64,000 bases of DNA from an uncultured Enhydrobacter sp. GTDB taxonomy: Bacteria; Pseudomonadota; Gammaproteobacteria; Pseudomonadales; Moraxellaceae. The notes beneath the pieces are model-generated. The model saw only the letters and a list, made by a program, of their open reading frames with translations, did not search any database and was not told the origin of the DNA. The position numbers and the translations under genes are program-made. The stretch is taken from contig CAMIOS010000009.1 in NCBI GenBank assembly GCA_946222995.1, positions 15,030 to 79,029 of the forward strand, in the 5' to 3' direction. This document shows, piece by piece, positions 44,211 through 54,488 of this stretch (positions are counted from its first letter, which is position 1; the number at the start of each line of letters is the position of its first letter).

Positions 44211-46064
44211 TTATAAAAAATCCTCAATCGGCAACTTACCCAATACCCATACGATAATTCGCTGCATAAAACTGCTATCAGGCTCATTGGTAAAAACAGC
44301 GACAGGGTCATTGCTATTGTCTTGCCAAGTGAGTTTATCATCATGAATTGATACCACATAGGACAGCTCTTGTTGCCATTTATCAATCATGCTATCAAGC
44401 TGACTGGCAAGCACAGGGCTTTTAATTAAAGCCCCCATCTCCGTATTAATCGCCGCTGAACGGGGGTCAAAATTAAACGAGCCAACAAACAAAATCTCAC
44501 TATCTACCGAAAACGTTTTGGCGTGTAAGCTTGCGGTGCTACGATTGAGCCAACGATGGCGGTCGCGGTGTTGGCGGCGATAATGTCGACTGGGACGATG
44601 GTGGGTTTTTCGCAGACGGATAATCGACTGTTTGCCAGCTTCAGCTTTAGGCGCTAGTTGACGGCGTTTGGATTTTAGCTCAAACAGATTAACACCCCCT
44701 TGTAGCAAGGCTTGGCGATAATGGATATAGCCTGCGTGTACCGCTAACACATCATTGGCAGTCAATGAGTTGGTCAAAATATTTAGCGCAATGCCTTTAT
44801 GTGCCAAAGCCACAAATCGCTTGCTCCAGTCACCAGAGGGGACAAAGTAGGGTGATACAATGGTCAAACTACGTTTGGGTGTCAATAAGGTGTGTGAAAT
44901 TTTATCAATCAAATGCGGTTCGTGTTGTTGGGCTTGTTGCAAAATCTGATTGCGGTTATCGTCGTACTCTGTTAGGTCAGCGATGGATTTATATTTTGCC
45001 AAATAAGCCGCATCTTCATATTTTGAAATATGATTATGTTGCAAAAGCTTGTCGGGCAACGCTTTGGTCGGTGGGTCACTGACAAAATTGACTTCGACCC
45101 AATTAAACGTGAGTAAACCTTGATCAAACTTTTCTAAAAAATCACTGTTGTCCACTTGCTGCCGAAACAACTCGGTGATATCAGCATATTCTTTGTGCTG
45201 CAATTGGGTCAAATCCACCCTTTTATGCTTGCGAGTAATGATTTTATCAAGCGGAAAGCTGGCGTCACAATTCCAATAGCGGTCAAAATCGGTAGAAATG
45301 TCATTGACCACTTTCCCAATAGCCACCACGTCTAAATCAGCAAAATTCATTTTTTCATTGACGCCAAAATACTCATCACCGATATTTCGCCCACCAAAAA
45401 CGCTAATTTGGTTATCCACAGTAAACGATTTGTTATGCATTCGCCGATTAAGCCGTTTAAACGCCGTCAAATACCCTAAAATACGAAAGCGCCTGTTCAT
45501 AAAGGGATTGAAAAGACGTACCTCGATGTTAGGGTGTTGCTGTAGGGTATAAAGTACCGCATCCATGCCAGTGGTATTGTTATCATCAAGCAATAATCGC
45601 ACTCGTACACCACGAGCGGCAGCCTGCTGTACTTCATGAAACAGCAGACGACCAGACGCATCATCGTGCCACATATAATATTGCAAATCGAGACTTGACT
45701 CAGCAATACGAATCAATAGTAACCGTATATTTAACGCTTCCTCCCCGTCATCAATCGGGTAGATACCTGACAAATCCGCTGCTTGCGGCGATAATGAAGG
45801 ATCCAACTGGGCGGTATCGTGCTGAAAATGTGACAACAATTGACATAAGCGGTTATTTTCCCCTAAATGTCCCGAGATAAAATAACTGGCAGTCACATCG
45901 TCACGATTAGGCAGGCGGTGATTGGCAACGCCTACGATCCCCGCTAACAAACAAAAAAGCGCCAATCCTAGCCAAACCCAATAATCATAAATCCAATATA
46001 AACCAGATAACCAGTTCGTCCAATCACTATTTAAAATATCTAAAACAATCAAGTTATTATACAA
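44211..46064 (-). CDS. clsC: phospholipase D-family protein, ClsC-like cardiolipin synthase
   Basis: The 617-residue protein has an N-terminal membrane segment (VWLGLALFCLLAGIVGVAN) and two HKD motifs, RMHNKSFTVDNQISVFGGRN and SLHAKTFSVDSEILFVGSFN, each followed by the usual Gly-Gly/Ser-Phe-Asn pattern. The layout, with DGEEALNIRLLLI before the first half and WVLGKLPIEDFL at the end, is that of ClsC/YmdC. ClsC makes cardiolipin from phosphatidylethanolamine and phosphatidylglycerol. E. coli ClsC works with YmdB; no such partner is adjacent here. Confidence 0.85.
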   Translation of the reverse strand: MYNNLIVLDILNSDWTNWLSGLYWIYDYWVWLGLALFCLLAGIVGVANHRLPNRDDVTASYFISGHLGENNRLCQLLSHFQHDTAQLDPSLSPQAADLSGIYPIDDGEEALNIRLLLIRIAESSLDLQYYMWHDDASGRLLFHEVQQAAARGVRVRLLLDDNNTTGMDAVLYTLQQHPNIEVRLFNPFMNRRFRILGYLTAFKRLNRRMHNKSFTVDNQISVFGGRNIGDEYFGVNEKMNFADLDVVAIGKVVNDISTDFDRYWNCDASFPLDKIITRKHKRVDLTQLQHKEYADITELFRQQVDNSDFLEKFDQGLLTFNWVEVNFVSDPPTKALPDKLLQHNHISKYEDAAYLAKYKSIADLTEYDDNRNQILQQAQQHEPHLIDKISHTLLTPKRSLTIVSPYFVPSGDWSKRFVALAHKGIALNILTNSLTANDVLAVHAGYIHYRQALLQGGVNLFELKSKRRQLAPKAEAGKQSIIRLRKTHHRPSRHYRRQHRDRHRWLNRSTASLHAKTFSVDSEILFVGSFNFDPRSAAINTEMGALIKSPVLASQLDSMIDKWQQELSYVVSIHDDKLTWQDNSNDPVAVFTNEPDSSFMQRIIVWVLGKLPIEDFL

Positions 46065-46204
46065 ATTATTATTTCCAATTTATCAATTATAATTAAAGTA
46101 CTTATGCCAGTTCTTGGGTTACTATGCAAAAAATACCGATGGGCTCAAGTTAGCCGTCGTTATTTAGTTAAGTGATTTGTAAAAATTGGAAATGACTGGG
46201 TATA

Positions 46205-47419
46205 TCAGCTTAATAATGCAACCAGTATTTGCTCATAGATTTGTGCCAGTTTTCCTAAATCATCAACTTCTACTTTTTCATCTATCTGATGAATGGTGGC
46301 ATTGCGTACGCCTAACTCAACGACTTCTGTCGCTCCATGTTTGCCATTTAGCGTTGCGATAAAACGACCGTCGGATGTGCCGCCAGAGGTAGATAACTCA
46401 GTTTGTATACCCGTCACGTTTTTAATGGCGGTTTGACACGCACCGACCAATTTACCTTGTGGCGTTAAAAACGGATTGCCAGAGAGTTTCCATTCAATGT
46501 GATAACTTGCTTGGCTATTGATAAAGTGCTTATCAAAAATCGCTTGGGTTTTTTCTTTTAATTGCGCTTCGTTGGTTTCGGTGGAAAAACGAAAATTAAA
46601 TTCTGCCGTTAGGGTTTGCGGGATAACATTATTCGCGCCTGTGCCAGCGTTTAGGTTGGAAATTTGCATACTTGTGGCAGGAAAATGCTCATTACCATTG
46701 TCCCATGGTTGTTCACAAAGTTCTGCCAACGCCGCCATCGTCGCGTGTATCGGATTGACCGCCAACTGCGGATAGGCGACATGTCCTTGCTTGCCTGTCA
46801 CCGTCAAAACTCCCCCAAGTGAGCCACGACGACCGTTTTTGATCACATCGCCAAGCGTGTGCGTACTTGATGGTTCACCGACCAAACAGTAATCAATGAT
46901 TTGCCCACGAGATTGCAAGGTTTCGACCACTTTGACAGTACCATTGACCGAAGGACCTTCTTCATCGGAGGTGATAAGATAGGTGATAGTGCCGTTATGC
47001 GTTGGATATTTGGTAACAAAACTTTCAACCGCGATAGTAAAGGCAGCAATCGCAGTTTTCATGTCCGCCGCCCCGCGTCCATAAAGATAGCCGTCTTTGA
47101 TGGTTGGCTCAAAGGGGGGATATGTCCATTTAGCCACATCGCCTGTCGGTACGACATCGGTATGTCCTGCAAAGCAAATAACAGGCTCGTTGGTTTTTCC
47201 TTTTTTAACGGCAAAAAGATTTTTGACTTGCGCATTTCGCCCTGTCTCGCCTTTGTTGCCAAAGTGTAAAAATTCGCAGTCAAAGCCGCTTTTTTTTAGG
47301 CGTTGCACGAGGATATTTTGAGCGTCAAAGTCGGCGGGCGTGACCGATGGCTGTTTCATCAGTTCAATACTTAAATCAAGCGTGGCTTGCTGATATTGGT
47401 CATGTGTTAAGTTTTGCAT
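46205..47419 (-). CDS. dapE: succinyl-diaminopimelate desuccinylase
   Basis: DapE removes succinate from N-succinyl-LL-diaminopimelate in lysine/peptidoglycan synthesis. The 404-residue di-zinc enzyme has [11 protein letters not shown], the metal motif [34 protein letters not shown] and GGTSDGRF. The ATG at 47419 with GGGGAAG upstream is the start; an in-frame extension to 47485 is not family-like. Divergent from argO. Confidence 0.95.
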   Translation of the reverse strand: MQNLTHDQYQQATLDLSIELMKQPSVTPADFDAQNILVQRLKKSGFDCEFLHFGNKGETGRNAQVKNLFAVKKGKTNEPVICFAGHTDVVPTGDVAKWTYPPFEPTIKDGYLYGRGAADMKTAIAAFTIAVESFVTKYPTHNGTITYLITSDEEGPSVNGTVKVVETLQSRGQIIDYCLVGEPSSTHTLGDVIKNGRRGSLGGVLTVTGKQGHVAYPQLAVNPIHATMAALAELCEQPWDNGNEHFPATSMQISNLNAGTGANNVIPQTLTAEFNFRFSTETNEAQLKEKTQAIFDKHFINSQASYHIEWKLSGNPFLTPQGKLVGACQTAIKNVTGIQTELSTSGGTSDGRFIATLNGKHGATEVVELGVRNATIHQIDEKVEVDDLGKLAQIYEQILVALLS

Positions 47420-47576
47420 GGCTTCCCCAAAATTTGCGTTAGAGTAAGTTTTGTGAATTGTAACATTAACTTTGATAAATAACATGGCTAAAAATTATCA
47501 ATGTTTTGTCAGAATTTTTGTCGATAAAAACTGCTACACTGTGGTTCTTTTTGGGTTGTCATTTGCGTGACTTTTT

Positions 47577-48179
47577 ATGAATTTCTCTACTTATCTATAC
47601 GGCATGAGCGTGTCGTTTTCGCTGATTTTGGCAATAGGGGCACAAAATGCCTTTGTCTTAAAACAAGGCTTAAAACGTCAATATGTCTTTATCGTCTGTC
47701 TGATTTGTGCTTTGTCGGATGCGCTTTTGATTTCGGCGGGCGTGTTTGGTTTTGGCAAAGTGATTAGCCAATTTCCACAAGTGATTGAATTTGCAAAATA
47801 TGCTGGGGCGTTATTTTTATTGTGGTATGGGGCGAAAAGTCTGTATAGTGCCTTGACCCAAACCCAATCCTTGGTTGCCAAAGGTGAAGATGTAGTAAGC
47901 TTAAAGCAAGTCGTCGCCTTGTGCGTGGCATTTACTTGGCTTAATCCGCATGTGTATCTTGATACGGTGATTTTGCTAGGCACGATTGCATCGCAGTTTG
48001 CCGATAAACTAGCCTTTGCGTTGGGGGCGATGAGTGCATCGTTTATGTTCTTTTTTGCATTGGGATTTGGTGCAAGGTTATTACAGCCGCTCTTTGTCAA
48101 GCCAATAGCGTGGAAAGTGCTAGACGTGATGATTGGTTTGACGATGTGGGCGATTGCGTTAAGTTTGGTTTTAAACTAA
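47577..48179 (+). CDS. argO: LysE/ArgO-family amino acid exporter
   Basis: The 200-residue membrane protein has about six helices and the LysE-family signature near the N terminus (SVSFSLILAIGAQNAFVLKQG), plus FTWLNPHVYLDTVILLG. These mark the LysE/ArgO subfamily that exports arginine or lysine. It lies divergently from dapE; a lysR-type argP regulator is not adjacent. The end overlaps the oxygenase gene by 9 bp. Confidence 0.88.
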   Translation: MNFSTYLYGMSVSFSLILAIGAQNAFVLKQGLKRQYVFIVCLICALSDALLISAGVFGFGKVISQFPQVIEFAKYAGALFLLWYGAKSLYSALTQTQSLVAKGEDVVSLKQVVALCVAFTWLNPHVYLDTVILLGTIASQFADKLAFALGAMSASFMFFFALGFGARLLQPLFVKPIAWKVLDVMIGLTMWAIALSLVLN

Positions 48180-48806
48180 GCCATCGTTACGCAGCCCATC
48201 TTTTCTTAACCAAGTCGCAATCGAAAACCGTTCCCGATGGGTGATTGCCACTTGATGGCGTAAGTTACTAACAAAAATCACCAAGCGATTGGCTTGTGGT
48301 TGCAATTTTTGCTCAGAACCGTTTTTATCAATCAGCAAAATCTCACCGCCATCGTTTTCACCCCAATCATTATTGAGATAAAACACCGCCGATAGCACCC
48401 GCTCATCGCGCCCTTTGGGATTGTCGCTGTGCCACTGATAACCAAAGCCAGCAGGGTAGCGCGCATAATGCGCTTCACATTGGCGTATTCCTGTATAAAG
48501 CGTGCGATTAAAAAACTGCCCCAAACTGTCAATCGCTTGCAAATATTGCACACCGACAGGACACAGATTATCTATCCAGCGAATACTATCGCCTCGAATG
48601 TCAGTCACTCGCTCGCCTTGGGTTAAATGGGCATCTTGATACGCAATCAGTCCACTCTCTTTTTGTAAGGCGTTAAAAAATATTTTATCAAAACACTCAT
48701 CAAGCACGATAAAACCATGATCGACAAAGCTGTCGAGTTTGTTATCATCAATCAAATCCTGCCAATTGGGATGGTCAAAGTTAAAAAAAGTCATTTTAAC
48801 ACCCAT
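48171..48806 (-). CDS. 2-oxoglutarate/Fe(II)-dependent oxygenase, SM-20/prolyl-hydroxylase type
   Basis: The 211-residue protein has the iron-binding triad: H-x-D in GYQWHSDNPKG, and the distal His in SNLRHQVAITHRERFSIATW, where Arg (R-x-S) binds 2-oxoglutarate. The pattern belongs to the SM-20-like prolyl 4-hydroxylase group, whose bacterial members hydroxylate EF-Tu in some species. The target here is unknown. The start is the ATG at 48806, with an alternative ATG at 48794; no strong ribosome binding site. Confidence 0.82.
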   Translation of the reverse strand: MGVKMTFFNFDHPNWQDLIDDNKLDSFVDHGFIVLDECFDKIFFNALQKESGLIAYQDAHLTQGERVTDIRGDSIRWIDNLCPVGVQYLQAIDSLGQFFNRTLYTGIRQCEAHYARYPAGFGYQWHSDNPKGRDERVLSAVFYLNNDWGENDGGEILLIDKNGSEQKLQPQANRLVIFVSNLRHQVAITHRERFSIATWLRKDGLRNDGLV

Positions 48807-48921
48807 AAATTTTTTATTAAAACCGTTTTAGCCAAAGCGGTGCTTGCAAAAATTCGCCTATTTTTGATAGCTATGCTACCATACAACCTAATTTTTAACC
48901 TATCAATTGGCGACGTTTTTC

Positions 48922-49818
48922 ATGAATTATTTACACAGCTACCATGCAGGCAACTTTGCCGATGTGGTCAAACACATTCTTTTATTGCAATTGCTTGAAC
49001 AGCTTAGTCAAAAACCCAAGCCGTTTTATACGCTTGATGCATATGGCGGGCGCGGACTGTATTCATTGATCAGCGATGAAGCTAAAAAAACCGCAGAAGC
49101 CGCGCGGGGTATTACTAAGCTTATCGAGCACGTCAATGCCAATAATGCAAATCCTAATCAAGCCGTTCCGCAAGCGGTACAGACGTACCTTGATGATATT
49201 AACTTTGCTAAGAAAGTCTATGATAAACATGTCTATCCTGGCTCGCCGTGGTTTATTGCTCATCATATTGAAAAACATGACGATATCAAAAACCGTGCCG
49301 AAGCCTTTGAATTTAAAGCCGATGAGTACGATGCGTTAAATTACCAATTGCACCAATTGCCGATTGGTATTCAACATCGCAATGCCTATGAAGGCATTTT
49401 GGCAGTGATTCCGCCCGCCGAAAAACGGGGGTTGATTTTGATTGACCCGCCGTTTGAACAAGAACATCGTGATTTTAGCTCGTTGGTCGATTTACTGGCT
49501 AAAGCCCATAAAAAATGGGCAACCGGCGTGTATGCGCTATGGTATCCGCTCAAAAATACCGATGCCGTTGAACTATTTTATAAAAAAATGAAACGCACCG
49601 ACATTCGCCGTCAATTGGTACTGGAACTCAATGTTTATCCACCCGATTTACCGATGGGACTCAATGGGACAGGGATGCTTATTATCAATCCGCCATATCA
49701 ATTTGATAGTAAAGCCGAAGAAATTTTGCAATACCTTCAGCCGATTTTGCAACATCCAGACAGCCCGATGATGTCAGTTGAACAACGTACCAAAGTACAA
49801 TGGCTCGTTGGCGAATGA
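48922..49818 (+). CDS. rlmJ: 23S rRNA (adenine-2030-N6)-methyltransferase
   Basis: RlmJ methylates A2030 of 23S rRNA. The N terminus MNYLHSYHAGNFADVVKHI is nearly diagnostic, followed by the SAM region TLDAYGGRGLYSL and the N6-methyltransferase motif LIDPPFEQEHRD. The ATG at 48922 gives 298 residues; an upstream TTG is unlikely. pssA follows after 27 bp on the same strand. Confidence 0.93.
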   Translation: MNYLHSYHAGNFADVVKHILLLQLLEQLSQKPKPFYTLDAYGGRGLYSLISDEAKKTAEAARGITKLIEHVNANNANPNQAVPQAVQTYLDDINFAKKVYDKHVYPGSPWFIAHHIEKHDDIKNRAEAFEFKADEYDALNYQLHQLPIGIQHRNAYEGILAVIPPAEKRGLILIDPPFEQEHRDFSSLVDLLAKAHKKWATGVYALWYPLKNTDAVELFYKKMKRTDIRRQLVLELNVYPPDLPMGLNGTGMLIINPPYQFDSKAEEILQYLQPILQHPDSPMMSVEQRTKVQWLVGE

Positions 49819-49845
49819 TTTAAAATATAAAAACTGGGGCATACC

Positions 49846-50721
49846 ATGAGCCAAAAAGTTAATAAGCCAGACTTACAACCCACGTTGGATAAAACGCTCA
49901 AATCTGAACACGAGCAATTGTATCAAATGGCGGGGCAGGATGACTATGACGGCCTGACCTTTGAAGTCATCGAAAATGAAAAAGTCGCTGATAAGACCAT
50001 TGCCCAAAAAGGCGTGTATTTAATTCCCAATTCATTTACGCTGCTGTCGTTATTGGCAGGATTTTATGCGATTTTAATTAGCTCGCAAGGGCATTTTATG
50101 CACGCATGTGTGGCGATTTTTATTTCAGCAATTTTGGATGGGATGGATGGGCGTACCGCCCGCATGCTCAATGCTCAAAGTGCCTTTGGTGAACAGCTTG
50201 ATAGCCTTGCCGATTGTATTGCGTTCGGGCTAACCCCTGCGGTATTGATTTATCATTATGCCTTGCAACCGCTTGGACGTATTGGCATTGCCTGTGCCTT
50301 TGTGTATGCAGCGTGTGCGGCGTTGCGTTTGGCTCGTTTTAATGTGCAAATTGGCGTGGTTGATAAAAAATATTTTATTGGTGTGGCAAGCCCACTGGCG
50401 GCGATTTTAATCGCAACCTATGTGATGGTAACCCATGATTACCCTAACGCCTTGCCTCGTAAGGGTTTAACCCTGCAAATATTATCTGCCGTATGGACGC
50501 TCGCAGCGGGTTTGTTGATGGTAAGTAACCTTAAATATTATAGTTTTAAAGAGTTTGACAAAAAACGCGTACCGTTTGTCATGCTGATTTTAATTGTGTT
50601 TGTGTTGGGGATTGTGCTGTATGATATTCCCGCAGGCTTGCTGGCAATTAGTGTGATTTATGCGATGTCGGGCATTGTGTCGGCAATTTGGAATAAAATA
50701 AAACGTCCTACTAGCGCTTGA
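49846..50721 (+). CDS. pssA: CDP-diacylglycerol-serine O-phosphatidyltransferase
   Basis: PssA makes phosphatidylserine, precursor of phosphatidylethanolamine. The CDP-alcohol phosphotransferase motif D-G-M-D-G-R-T-A-R with G and two D later (GEQLDSLADCIAFG) is present, as are seven or so membrane helices. A soluble N-terminal region of about 65 residues precedes the first helix, and the total of 291 fits the membrane-type (Bacillus-like) enzymes rather than the soluble E. coli form. rlmJ lies 27 bp upstream. Confidence 0.93.
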   Translation: MSQKVNKPDLQPTLDKTLKSEHEQLYQMAGQDDYDGLTFEVIENEKVADKTIAQKGVYLIPNSFTLLSLLAGFYAILISSQGHFMHACVAIFISAILDGMDGRTARMLNAQSAFGEQLDSLADCIAFGLTPAVLIYHYALQPLGRIGIACAFVYAACAALRLARFNVQIGVVDKKYFIGVASPLAAILIATYVMVTHDYPNALPRKGLTLQILSAVWTLAAGLLMVSNLKYYSFKEFDKKRVPFVMLILIVFVLGIVLYDIPAGLLAISVIYAMSGIVSAIWNKIKRPTSA

Positions 50722-50726
50722 TTCAT

Positions 50727-50750
50727 AAAGGTGCCAAAAATAGCACCTTT
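50727..50750 (+). terminator. weak hairpin terminator between pssA and uup
   Basis: AAAGGTGC and GCACCTTT pair around CAAAAATA; the T-run is short (TTTGTT). It lies between two convergent genes. Confidence 0.5.
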
Positions 50751-50764
50751 GTTATATTAAAAAA

Positions 50765-52732
50765 TTAACCATCCAACTCTGACCATCGCTCCATTTTTTC
50801 AAGCAATAAGTCATCAATTTTTTCCAGTCTTTGACTGGCTTTGGTGGCATTTTCCATATCGCTAATAAACCAACTACCATCCGCCAGTTTGGTTTGTAAT
50901 TCAGCTTGCTCTGCTTCGAGTTCGGCAATTTCTTTTGGCAAACTATCAAGTTCGCGTTGTTCTTTATAACTCAATTTTTTCTTTGCTGTTGTTTCGGCTT
51001 TGGCAGCTTCTTTAACAGGCTGTGCTTTTGGCTTTTCTATTTTTTCGGTTTTTTCTTTGGGCTTATTAGCCTCTTCACGTTGTTTTTGAACCAGATAGTC
51101 TTGATAGCCACCGACATATTCTTTAACGATGCCATTGCCCTCAGCGTCTTCATTAAACACCCAAGTGGATGTGACCACATTGTCCATAAAGGTACGGTCA
51201 TGGCTGATGAGTAAAATCGTACCATTAAAGCTGTCCACCGCTTCCTCTAACAGTTCAAGCGTCGCCATGTCCAAGTCATTGGTTGGCTCATCTAACACCA
51301 AAATATTGGCAGGCTTGAGCAGTTGTTTGGCAAGTAATACCCGATTACGCTCGCCGCCCGATAATGCTTTGACTGGCGTTCTGGCGCGCTCAGGGGCAAA
51401 TAAAAAATCTTGTAAATAACCGATGATATGTTTCTTTTTACCTGCCACTTCGACATAGTCTGAGCCTTCGGCAACATTTTGCACCACGGTTGCTTCAAGG
51501 TTGAGTTGGTCACGCAACTGGTCAAGAAAGGCGATTTGCAAATTCGTGCCAAGCGTTACCGAGCCTGTTTTACTAATTTCGGGTTGGTCGATGCCCAACT
51601 GTTGTGAAAAGATGGCATGAATCAAGGTCGATTTACCCACGCCATTTTTGCCGATAATGCCGATTCTATCGCCTCGCATGATGGTGGTGTTAAAATCTTT
51701 GACCAAAATTTTGTCGCCATACGCCAAATTCAAGTGCTTGACATTGGCAACGAGTTTACCGCTGGTTTCACCATCATTCATGCTGATATTGACTTGTCCG
51801 ACTTGCTCACGACGCGCTCTGCGTTCTTCACGCAATGCTTTTAACGCCCGTACCCGTCCTTCGTTGCGAGTGCGGCGCGCCTTGATCCCTTGACGAATCC
51901 ACACTTCTTCCTCCGCCAATTTTTTATCAAAGTTAGCGTTGGCTTTGTCCTCGGCAGCAAGCTGCATTTCTTTGAGTTCTTGATAGCGGGCATAGCCCCT
52001 GTGATTTTTTGATAAGTCGCCCTGCGTCACGTCATAGCTACGCAAAATGCCACGGTCAAGCTCGACAATGCGGGTGGCGATTTTGTCGATAAATGAGCGG
52101 TCATGCGAAATAAATAATAGCGTCAAGCCTTGGGCATTTAATAAAAACTGCTCGAGCCATTCGATACTCTCAACATCCAAATGGTTGGTCGGCTCGTCAA
52201 GCAACAATACATCAGGCTTAGTAATTAAAGCACGGGCAAGTAACACACGGCGTTTACGCCCGCCCGACAGTTCACTAATATCTGCCTCGCCATCGAGTCC
52301 CATCATCGACAGCATGGTCTGAACCTCTCGGGTCAAATCCCAACCGTGTTTATCATCGATTTTGTGCTGTAACTCTGCCATCAAGTCACACGCCTTCATA
52401 TCCCCCTCGGCACATTTCATACTGGCGTTGTCATACTGTTTTAGCCAGTTTGCCACATCGCCCGCACCCGCCATAACAATATCGGTCACTTTGCCTGTGG
52501 TTTCGGGAATATCTTGTTCGAGCATGGCGATTTTGAGGTCGCCATTTATTTGAAATTCGCCACTATCGGGCTTAACTTGCCCATTAATGACTTTAAACAA
52601 GGTTGATTTGCCTTCGCCATTGCGCCCTATTAGACACACGCGTTCGCCTGGCTCAATATTAAAATCCACGCCATCAAGCACAGGTGCGACGCCAAACGCC
52701 AAATGAATATCTCGTAAATGAATTAACGCCAT
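50765..52732 (-). CDS. uup: Uup, ABC-F family ATPase
   Basis: The 655-residue protein has two ABC modules: Walker A GRNGEGKST and GKNGVGKST, signatures LSGGRKRRVLLARAL and LSGGERNRVLLAKQL, and Walker B LLLDEPTNHLD and VLDEPTNDLD. A lysine/glutamate-rich stretch (about residues 540-580) precedes a C-terminal coiled coil (PKEIAELEAEQAELQTKLAD). There are no membrane helices. Uup acts on ribosomes and influences transposon excision and DNA-branch handling in E. coli. Confidence 0.92.
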   Translation of the reverse strand: MALIHLRDIHLAFGVAPVLDGVDFNIEPGERVCLIGRNGEGKSTLFKVINGQVKPDSGEFQINGDLKIAMLEQDIPETTGKVTDIVMAGAGDVANWLKQYDNASMKCAEGDMKACDLMAELQHKIDDKHGWDLTREVQTMLSMMGLDGEADISELSGGRKRRVLLARALITKPDVLLLDEPTNHLDVESIEWLEQFLLNAQGLTLLFISHDRSFIDKIATRIVELDRGILRSYDVTQGDLSKNHRGYARYQELKEMQLAAEDKANANFDKKLAEEEVWIRQGIKARRTRNEGRVRALKALREERRARREQVGQVNISMNDGETSGKLVANVKHLNLAYGDKILVKDFNTTIMRGDRIGIIGKNGVGKSTLIHAIFSQQLGIDQPEISKTGSVTLGTNLQIAFLDQLRDQLNLEATVVQNVAEGSDYVEVAGKKKHIIGYLQDFLFAPERARTPVKALSGGERNRVLLAKQLLKPANILVLDEPTNDLDMATLELLEEAVDSFNGTILLISHDRTFMDNVVTSTWVFNEDAEGNGIVKEYVGGYQDYLVQKQREEANKPKEKTEKIEKPKAQPVKEAAKAETTAKKKLSYKEQRELDSLPKEIAELEAEQAELQTKLADGSWFISDMENATKASQRLEKIDDLLLEKMERWSELDG

Positions 52733-52820
52733 AAAATTCTCAAGTAATTATCTTTGATTAAAAAATGTTTGTATAATAGCAAAATCCGGTTATTGTAACA
52801 GAAAATTGGGGCAAAACTTG

Positions 52821-53084
52821 ATGACAAAAAAACAAAACCATGAAGAATTGATGATGACTGAAAAAATGGCAGCATTAGAACAAAAAATGATTGATTTACA
52901 AACGCAAGTGGCTTTTATGGAAGATACCATTGATAAACTCGATACCATTGTCACCGAACAAAGTCAATTAATCACCGACCAACAACGCCAATTGCAACTA
53001 TTGTATCAAAAGTTAGAAAGCCAAATGCAAGGCTCGCAGATTCAGCCGTTTCATTTGCTAAATGATAAGCCACCGCATTATTGA
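52821..53084 (+). CDS. slyX: SlyX-like protein
   Basis: This is an 87-residue coiled-coil protein ending in PPHY, the SlyX hallmark, with heptads in MAALEQKMIDLQTQVAFMED and QLITDQQRQLQLLYQKLESQ. Function is unknown. The ATG at 52821 is chosen; a TTG at 52806 is in frame. A TATAAT at 52772 is a possible -10. The stop overlaps the end of a broken minus-strand gene by 7 bp. Confidence 0.88.
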   Translation: MTKKQNHEELMMTEKMAALEQKMIDLQTQVAFMEDTIDKLDTIVTEQSQLITDQQRQLQLLYQKLESQMQGSQIQPFHLLNDKPPHY

Positions 53085-53306
53085 TTTTGTATGATCCTAC
53101 CTTGGTATTGAGCGTATAGAATATCGGCAAACTCTAATTCATTTCTGCCAAACGTTTAAACGTTTGACGATGGGTGCGTAACACCAGGTTGGTTTCTGAT
53201 TTTACAATTTGCATACCATAAACACCTGATAAATCGAGTTTTTAGTTGGCTTGATTGCTGGGCGGTTAACAATTTTTACACCATATTTTTCTAATTTTTC
53301 GCTCAT
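53078..53306 (-). pseudogene. small gene broken by two frameshifts
   Basis: A strong ribosome binding site (GAGG) precedes an ATG at 53306. The first frame gives MSEKLEKYGVKIVNRPAIKP and about four more residues (TKNS) before the reading must shift to continue as DLSGVYGMQIVKSETNLVL then RTHRQTFKRLA. A second shift continues as NELEFADILYAQYQGRI to a TAA inside the slyX end. The three pieces form a sensible small protein of about 75 residues only if joined across two frame changes. Family not recognised. Confidence 0.55.
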
Positions 53307-53330
53307 ATTTACCTCTTTTTATTGGGTAAT

Positions 53331-53368
53331 AAAAAACCACTATAACATAATTTTATTATAGCGGTTTT
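53331..53368 (-). terminator. rho-independent terminator after aroG
   Basis: On the minus strand AACCGCTATAA pairs with TTATAGTGGTT (one G-U) around an AT-rich loop, followed by six T. It lies 23 bp after the aroG stop. Confidence 0.82.
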
Positions 53369-53390
53369 ATTCAACTAATGGCTAAAAAAA

Positions 53391-54488
53391 TCAGTCATTC
53401 AATTCACGAGTGGGCAACACATCTTTGACCGCATCACGCAAATCATGCATCGCTTTTACCGTGGTATCCCAATCAATACAACCATCGGTAATCGATTTAC
53501 CGTATTCAAGTTTGCTCAAATCAGATGTTAAATCTTGACGACCGCCTTTAAGATGACTTTCGACCATCAACCCAATAATTGAGCGATTGCCATTCTTGAT
53601 TTGCTCGGCAATATTTTGAATGACCATCGGCTGCAAATAGGGGTCTTTATTAGAATTGGCATGACTCGAATCCACCATGATTTTGCCCGATACCTTGCCT
53701 TTGGCAAGTTCATTTTCAGCTTGAGCCACCGCAGTCGCATCATAGTTTGGCTTGCCATTGCCGCCACGCAACACCACGTGACCATAAGGATTGCCTTTAG
53801 ATTTGATGATTGACACGCGACCATCAGCTGATAAGCCTAAAAAGCTATGCCCCGATTTCACCGCTTGCATGGCATTGACCGCAACTGTCATCCCGCCATC
53901 GGTGCCATTTTTAAAGCCCACAGGACAGGATAAACCCGACGACATTTCACGGTGGGTTTGGCTTTCAGTAGTGCGAGCGCCAATTGCTGACCAGCTTATT
54001 AAATCTTGAATATATTGCGGGGTGTTTGGATCAAGGGCTTCAGTGGCACATGGCAAGCCTTTTTCATTTAAATCAAGCAGTAATTGACGGGCAACTCGCA
54101 AGCCTTTATTGATATCAAAGCTGTCATTCATGTCTGGGTCATTGATCAGTCCTTTCCAGCCGACCGTCGTACGCGGTTTTTCAAAGTATACCCGCATCAC
54201 CACATAGATACTGTCTTCAATTTCTTTGGATAAAGTCAATAATTTATCCGCATATTCATGAGCTGCTTTGACATCGTGAATGGAACAAGGTCCAATGACC
54301 ATCAGTAAGCGTTTATCCTTACCATCAAGAATATTTCGGACAGTTTCCCGCCCTTTTTTGACAGTTTCAATGGCTTTTGGGGTCAAGGGAAGTTCGGTTT
54401 TAAGTTCGGCTGGCGTGACCAGCGGTAAGATAGCTTCAAGATTCACGTTATCAACGTCGGCAATATCAGTTTTGGCAAAAGTTGTCAT
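53391..54488 (-). CDS. aroG: 3-deoxy-7-phosphoheptulonate synthase, class I
   Basis: DAHP synthase joins PEP and erythrose-4-phosphate, the entry step to aromatic amino acids. The 365-residue enzyme has the metal-binding Cys in VIGPCSIHD, MRVYFEKPRTTVGWKGLINDP, GARTTESQTHREM and IMVDSSHANSNKDP. Which amino acid inhibits it cannot be read with confidence. Upstream is a 15-bp tandem repeat starting 12 bp before the ATG. No leader-peptide attenuator was recognised. Confidence 0.95.
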   Translation of the reverse strand: MTTFAKTDIADVDNVNLEAILPLVTPAELKTELPLTPKAIETVKKGRETVRNILDGKDKRLLMVIGPCSIHDVKAAHEYADKLLTLSKEIEDSIYVVMRVYFEKPRTTVGWKGLINDPDMNDSFDINKGLRVARQLLLDLNEKGLPCATEALDPNTPQYIQDLISWSAIGARTTESQTHREMSSGLSCPVGFKNGTDGGMTVAVNAMQAVKSGHSFLGLSADGRVSIIKSKGNPYGHVVLRGGNGKPNYDATAVAQAENELAKGKVSGKIMVDSSHANSNKDPYLQPMVIQNIAEQIKNGNRSIIGLMVESHLKGGRQDLTSDLSKLEYGKSITDGCIDWDTTVKAMHDLRDAVKDVLPTRELND

